A program made the position numbers and the translations under genes. This document shows, in pieces, positions 58,497 to 64,000 of a DNA stretch of 64,000 bases. The notes beneath the pieces were generated by a model that had not been told where the DNA came from, ran no database searches, and was given only the letters and a program-made list of their open reading frames with translations. The stretch is from Amaurobius ferox (Eukaryota > Arthropoda > Arachnida > Araneae > Amaurobiidae): NCBI GenBank assembly GCA_951213105.1, contig OX578137.1:82320679-82384678 (forward strand), given 5' to 3'. The stretch's first letter is position 1. Every line of letters begins with the position of its first letter.

Positions 58497-59335
58497 AAAG
58501 GGCTACGCCCCATGCTCGTTAACCCCATTACTCGCTTCGAGTGTCAGGGGATTTCGCCTCCTACTCTTTGACTCTCGCTTCGAGAACACTTTCGTGGCGA
58601 CTGCTACTCAGGCGCAATACGCAAATGGATGCCGTCCTTGGAAACTGGCATTCACTAGCCCAGGAACTAGCTTCAATACCTCTTCCAATCTGGACAGCAC
58701 ATACGACCTCCTACATGTCCCATACTCCCTGGCAATCCCAGAATCCCGGTGCTCCGCCCTTCATTGGCGCCCGCTCATTAATCCTGTAACCAGATTCACA
58801 AGTCGGAAGGCTTCGTCTCCTAATCGCTGACGCCTCCTTATCGCTCTGCCCTGCACTGGTTGTCTCTCATTCACCCCTGTAACTGGATTCGCGAGTTAAG
58901 AGGCTTCGCTTCCTAATCTCTGATACTCGCTAAGCATTTTTCATGCCTCCTGCTACGCAGGCGTTATGTTTCAGTTGGGGACTGTCCTTTGTTAACTGAC
59001 TTTCACCAGCCCTACAGCTCGCTTCGCGAGCTCTTTCAATTCGGACAGCGCCTACGTCTCCCATGCTCGCCCCGGAACTCCCGCCCTCCATTAACTGCCA
59101 CTCATTAATCGCAGCACATGTCCACGTGGGGGCTTAGTCTCATTATTATCAGATGCTCACGAACTCCCAACTTCGCGAACAATGTTACCAAACTCAGCCC
59201 CCAAATCGCTACGCTCGTAATATCGCTTCGTGAATTGAAAAGATTCTTCTACTTCCTGACGCTTATTGAGCCTACACCGCGAATCCTTTCATGTAGCCTG
59301 CTATTAAGAACGATAGCTTACTGCATTAGGAAGAA
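58497..59335. repeat. GC-richer degenerate tandem repeat, period about 349 bp
   Basis: CTGCTACTCAGGCGCAATA (58601) and CTGCTACGCAGGCGTTATG (58950) head two units. Each is followed in order by GG..GTCCTT, AACTG.C.TTCAC.AGCCC, TC.A..CGGACAGC, CCCATACTCC/CCATGCTCG, and GCCCTTCATTG/GCCCTCCATTA. A third, partial unit starts near 59233. The block has many CTCGCTTCG/GCTTCGCGAG phrases and is clearly GC-richer than both flanks. No protein fits the frames over it (82 and 86 codons). Confidence 0.75.
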
Positions 59336-59391
59336 ACGACAAAATTTCATAAATGTAGGTTTAGCTGCTTGTTTGTGATACATTTTCATAA

Positions 59392-60604
59392 TACACTCTA
59401 AGACATAAACATCGAATTACCCCCGCAAAATAATCCGACAGTAATAAAGGGGTATGAAACAGGACAGCAGCATATGAAGGGGTTTGAAACAGGACGTGCG
59501 GTTGGATTGCATGTTGTTGGATGGGCTCACCGGCAAATCCCTCCACATCGCATTGGGTAGGATCCATGCAGCAAATACGCGATGTTGGCAGGAATGGATC
59601 CGGAATGACAGATTTCAGCGGCAAGCTGACGGCCTACAGCGACGACAGAACGGGGAGATAGAGCGATTGTCAGAGCAGCTGTGCCAGCACAAGATTCGTC
59701 GTTATCAACCATCTAACATGCGACAAACACTGAAGTTACCACTCGAACCATTAATTGAAGGCTACGGGAGCGGAATCTATATTCGCGACGCCCATTACGC
59801 CGCCTACGGTTGATTTGTATGCACCGTCAACGGCGATTGCAATGGTGCCGGACCCGATCACCGTATAATTGTTCGGAGTGGGAACGAATTCTCTTCAGTG
59901 ACGAGCCCAGTTTCGAACTCAGTCACGACGACCAGAGCAGACGTGTCTGGAGACAGACCGAGCATCGTCAGGACCATGCTCTTATTGTCACATGCCATAC
60001 GGCCCGACAACAGGGGGTTATGGTCTGGGGTGTCATTTCGTTTGATAGCCGGAACCCTTTGATAGTCTTCTGTGGCACCATCACAGCACAACGGTACGTT
60101 GCCCACATTCTACGACCCGTTCTATTTTCATTCATTCCGCGACACCCCGGGCTAATTGCTCAGCAAGATAACGCCAGACCACACATGGCAATCATCTCTA
60201 TTGATTGGCTGCTTGCTTATGACACACTTCCTTGGCCAGCCAGATCCCTAGATTTCTCGCCTATTGAACACATTTGGGTTGAGATGGGGCGTCGCTTGCG
60301 ACCATTCGAGAATGTAGACGAATTAGCTCGTCAATTGGAGGCCAATTGGAACGATATCCCTCTGAACATCATCCGGCAAATTCATGCATCCATGCCACGT
60401 CGGGTAACAGCTTATATCAAGGCCAGAAGTGGACCAACGCCATATTGACATACTCAATTTGTGTAGATCATTCACTGCAGTAAATTGTCCAATTGTTCTG
60501 AAATTCTAATCATTTATTTTTCTGTATATCCCCATTACAGATACCAAATGTTATCTCATTTCCTATATAATTTGTTCTTGATGTGTTTTTTGTCTTAGAT
60601 TGTA
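59392..60604 (+). mobile_element. Tc1-like transposon with TA target
   Basis: The 1209 bp element (59394-60602) has TA on both sides (59392-59393, 60603-60604). Its ends are imperfect inverted repeats: CACTCTAAGACATAAACATC on the left, and CAATCTAAGACAAAAAACAC on the right read inward. It encodes a transposase in two frames. A length near 1.2 kb and a TA target are normal for Tc1/mariner elements; long-TIR forms are longer. Confidence 0.75.
59484..60448 (+). pseudogene. Tc1-like transposase, frameshifted
   Basis: The N-terminal frame (59484-59813) keeps parts of the DNA-binding region (GRIHAANTRCWQEWIRND, RRYQPSNMRQ) and ends near 59813. The C-terminal frame (59810-60448) carries the DDE catalytic core: FSDEPSF (first D), QQDNARPH (second D), SPIEHIW (E), with 32 residues between the second D and the E by my count. 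The tail ...SMPRRV-A-I-ARSGPTPY is typical of a large arthropod Tc1-like (Tcb1-like) group. The enzyme would cut and paste the element at TA sites. At least one frameshift near 59810 inactivates this copy, and the helix-turn-helix region is degraded. Confidence 0.85.
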
Positions 60605-61190
60605 CGTGTTACGCTTTCACTATAGAAGTATTTACAACAATCAAACTTTTAATTGTTGTGCAATATAACAATATAACCCTGATGTTTCTGAATATAGTAC
60701 TTGCAAAACGCTCTGTTTGTTTGTCAGAATAAGCGATTAGTCATATGATTGTCAACATTTCACATTTTCCCAAATGGACTTTTGTAATCGTGTTTAGAAA
60801 TAAATATGTATACTTTTAAAGTTTTTAATCATTAATAACTCAGTTCTCGTCCATTATGTAACATTTCTGCAAGAAACCCATCAAAAAGAAGCTAGTGTCA
60901 TGTCGGGATTCGAGCCCCCGCATTACTTTTGTGTAAAATGTATAAATTCATCTAATGTGTTTGAAGTCATCTAATTTATATACAGCTTTTTAACTTATTT
61001 ATTTCTGCTTTGAACCATCGCCCTTTTGTCCTTTTCTGTAATTGATATACTTTAGAACATTTATACTTCTTAAACCGCATTCTGAATCCTTCTTAAAGTA
61101 TTATTTCAAACGTGCGAGCATTCGGAAAGTTATTTGTCCGTTAAATTCGAGGTCATCGTTTTGGCTGATGCAACAGGAAACTAAAGGTTA
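60605..61190. other. AT-rich DNA with a lone B-box-like motif
   Basis: At 60903-60925 the complement reads GGGGGCTCGAATCCCGACATG, like an RNA polymerase III B box or T arm, but no A box or acceptor stem can be found. It is at most a SINE or tRNA relic. Confidence 0.3.
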
Positions 61191-61199
61191 GTTTAATAT

Positions 61200-61830
61200 A
61201 CGATATATGTTTCTGCTGGGAAGAAAGTGTAGAGGTTCGTTCTTCGCGACGGGAGAAGGGATTTCCCCTTTTTGCTGGCGCGACCTGGAGACATCTGGTG
61301 TTGATGCGTGGGAAATAATTCCGGTGGTAAGATTAGATTTGGAAGCTCTCTTGACGGCCCGTGTGGATTGTGCATAAAAGCTGTCTGAGCCATTTTGCGC
61401 GGCGCACTTCCGTTTCCTCTCACTCGAACATCACGCCGATATCCTTTCTTCGTTCATCTTGGATCCCGGGAGCTTGCCTTAATCGGCAGGTTTTTTGGGG
61501 TTCGCGGATGGATGTTTTCCGTCGATTAGGAAGTGTTGCCGATCGGAGATGACCTGGATGATCCAAGGCCCACCGGATCGAAGACTAACATCCTCACTCC
61601 TGTGTGAATGACCCGAGGCGCATGCCGGTTCCGATTTTTTGCCTGACGGATAAAAAAATGACGCAGTGTGCCCAGATCGGGCCATGTCTGGAGAAGTCTA
61701 GTAACATGAGTGTGCCGATCTTTCTTCATGGAAATCTGGAAATAACTCCGCTGATGACTTTAATTTCTCTTGATTTTTCTCCTCCAGATGTAATGATTAT
61801 TTCGTGACTTGAGATAAGCCCCTTCTTTCC
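61200..61830. other. GC-richer patch, function unknown
   Basis: This is noticeably GC-richer than its surroundings, with no long open frame. Frames of 63-76 codons overlap on both strands with no motif. A TGCATAAAAG at about 61370 could serve as a TATA box and TTTTTCTCCTCCAG at about 61775-61789 could serve as a 3' splice site, so a 5' gene end is possible but unsupported. Confidence 0.2.
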
Positions 61831-62600
61831 ATCGCTTAATATTTACTTATTTTTGAAGACTCTTGGACGAACTTTGCGAGCCTTGCTAAAATTTCGCTGG
61901 CGCTCATCGCCGGCTCGAAGAGATAGATGCACGACAACACCAGCTATTGATTTACGAAATTTATTGACATATATTGATTGACAATATTTAGTGAAATATC
62001 TAAAGAATTTTATTATTCTAATATATGTACTATTCTTAATTTTATAATTAATTTAGCAATTAATTCTCCGGGTGCTTGCACCAGTTTGTTTTGACGACAC
62101 CACCTCAATTTATGAAATTTATAAATATTTTGTTTGCCACTGATTTAATATTGGATCATTACTGTCTGAAGGTCAGGGCATTGGTTTAATGAAGTCTTGA
62201 GCACATGTGTTCAGTGGTGCTACTGCTGATAAGAATTCAGCTTATGTTTTTATTATTCCATAAAATTAACGTTTGCAATAGTTATTTTCTTTTAACCTCA
62301 AAATTTTGGTGTGTTTATTTGTTTATTGAATTGTTTTTATTTAGCATTTTTCCTGATGAAGATAACGGTACTTAAATGTAAGGGTAAAAGTTTTAAGTGT
62401 TGGTTTTCCTATGTTTCGGGCAGGTCATCTTGGGTATTTACTTTACCGGACAGGAGGGTGAACCTGAGGGTTAATATTATTTGCGGCATATACAGTCACG
62501 GGTTTGTCAGTGGTGCTGGTGCTTGTGTTCCTTCCAAATTCCCAATGTTTGGAGGTCACGTTCCGTGCGCTTTTACACTAGCAATCGTCTCGGCAAATTA
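61831..62600. other. AT-rich DNA
   Basis: A 96-codon frame at 62311-62601 has no recognised motif. Confidence 0.45.
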
Positions 62601-62995
62601 AATCTTTACACGTACTGAAGAAAATTTTTCACATCAGAAGTGCATAAAAATTTGAATAACTCATTAACAAAATTGAAATTTTGAAAAAGGGTTCCGTTCT
62701 ACAAAAAGACAACTATGTAGTTACATGCCACCAAAAATTCGAGTTCTTGCTATTGCTATAGTGTTCAGGAACTCGCAGTTCAAAAACTTTTCCTTTGGCT
62801 TTGACATTAAATATTTCCTAAACTAACTTTAAAATCGAAAAACCGTTTATATCAGTCTGATCTCAACAAATGTACCAAATTTCATATTTTAGTATGTAAA
62901 TATTCCGCTACGTGACCGAAAATCTTGAGAAACGCGAAATTTGTCAAACATCTTCGGTGGCGTTAGTTTGTGCTTCTTTTAATAAATATATATAT
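62600..62995 (-). repeat. Dispersed repeat shared with 2.5 kb, inverted
   Basis: The reverse complement of 62960-62620 follows the unit at 2530-2870, with the (TA)n at the same edge (62985-62998 here, 2425-2494 there). Confidence 0.6.
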
Positions 62996-64000
62996 ATTAG
63001 AGATATTTCTTTACAATGTATATCTTTATAGATCTTTCTTTACAAAATATACCCTAAAATACCTAATTTATTTTTTATGGATTTAATAGTTTATTTTAAA
63101 TTTCGATTAGAATGAAATACTGCTTATTTAATCGTAAATATGTGTAAAAATTATCAGAACTCAATGATTCGTACTTACACAGGAAAATACACTTAAAATA
63201 TAAAAACAAACGTTTCTAAAAATTCGATTGATTGTTCAAAATCGTTTTGGAAATTTTTTTGTTGAATTAGGAATTTTTTTTGTCACTATTAGGCTTGGAA
63301 ACAATACTTAAATACATTTTTTGTCGTATTATTATAAACAATTCATTTTCATTTCAGAATTTATGTAGTAAATGATTGGTATATTAGTTATTTGTCTGGA
63401 AAAAAGGATTTTTTTGCCGAAAATTGGTTACAGGGCCCCTATAGAAAATCGAATGTAAGCAGCACATGGATTTCCTTACACAATGCAATGACGTTACTAC
63501 TTTCACAGCAAAATACTACGAGATCCAGAATACAATCTTTTGGAAAATGAATTGACATCATGTAGACCCGGATAAACCAGTTCATGTTTAAGTGTAACGC
63601 TGGATATATCTGATGGTTATATATAACATTAGATAAGCGTAAAAAATGTAAACAAACAAAAATATATTTTACTTTTAGAGAAAATATTTTTTCTCCATTA
63701 GAGAAAATAAATGTTTTATTTTACAGAAATTGCATGTTTCTTTTAGAGGGACGAAATTAAATGCACCGATTTACATAGGGAGAAATTGCATTTCTTGCAT
63801 TACGGATAATCGAGGATTGCAATATGCTTTAAAAAATGGAAGGAAAGTAAAAAAAAATACATTTATCTCCTTTTCTTCCATTTCTAAATGTATAAACCCT
63901 ACTATATTTGGATTTCAATTTCGAGATGGAATCAGACAGTAAAATAGCGCAATATAAATATATATATATATATATATCTCATTGATTCAGCCAGAGTAGA
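62996..64000. other. AT-rich DNA with a repeat copy and (TA)n
   Basis: 63455-63600 contains a copy of the repeat at 28220-28320, and 63957-63977 is a (TA)n. A 70-codon frame at 63730-63942 has no recognised motif. Confidence 0.5.

Noticed and set aside
59858..60106. Minus-strand frames over the Tc1-like core and over 59361-59712
   Set aside because: Shadows of the plus-strand transposase.
60903..60925. tRNA or SINE at a B-box-like motif
   Set aside because: No A box, no cloverleaf and no second boundary.
61200..61830. Gene 5' end with TATA box and splice site
   Set aside because: Signals are weak, and no open frame or downstream exon supports them.

Overview
The window is AT-rich animal nuclear DNA. 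The repeat content fits an arthropod, most likely an arachnid such as an orb-weaving spider. That is an inference from family resemblance: a Tc1-like transposase with the LPWPARS-type block, an APE/RT LINE, Ty3/Gypsy elements, tRNA-derived SINEs and Helitron/HINE-like repeats with GACA tracts. I see no bacterial operons, rRNA, CRISPR array or intact host gene. The only trace of a cellular protein is a broken serpin-like fragment near 48 kb. Most short open frames are chance frames or microsatellite translations.

Layout. 0-11 kb: (TA)n and a tandem dispersed repeat (2.4-3.3 kb); a probable 3' LTR (from 4924) split by a 2.3 kb Helitron-like element (5451-7735); a tRNA-type SINE (about 8580-8774); a 5' LTR, primer site and gag remnant of a second LTR element (8873-10.4 kb). 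11-15 kb is AT-rich DNA with little recognisable. 14.5-23.7 kb: an old duplicated repeat, a mariner-like transposase tail, a minus-strand LINE cut at a TTAA by an 811 bp MITE, two ultrashort SINE-like insertions with perfect target duplications, a 1.2 kb foldback and a dispersed repeat that recurs at 33.5-34.9 kb. 24-36 kb is mostly featureless, with short tandem repeats and one GC-richer unrecognised open frame near 29 kb.

36.0-38.8 kb is the most striking locus: a 2.7 kb foldback element built from about twelve roughly 141 bp units, each centred on a CGGGCTAGCCCG-type palindrome, eight in one orientation and four in the other. It has terminal inverted repeats, an 8 bp flanking direct repeat and a SINE with a 14 bp target duplication inside it. 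39.6-44.2 kb is a cluster of Helitron-like copies, two joined tail-to-head and one inverted. 46.6-47.2 kb holds a small inverted repeat and a long (TA)n. 48951-56892 is a complete but decayed Ty3/Gypsy element on the minus strand (gag, protease, RT, RNase H, integrase, both LTRs, PPT, PBS). Its 5' LTR has a 282 bp deletion that removes the TATA-like sequence kept in the 3' LTR. 58.5-59.3 kb is a GC-richer degenerate tandem repeat (period about 349 bp). 59394-60602 is a Tc1-like transposon with TA flanks and inverted ends. The rest is dispersed repeat and AT-rich DNA.

The genes do not form a pathway. The window is a layered deposit of mobile elements, and the nesting gives an order of insertion: MITE after LINE, Helitron after LTR, SINE after foldback.
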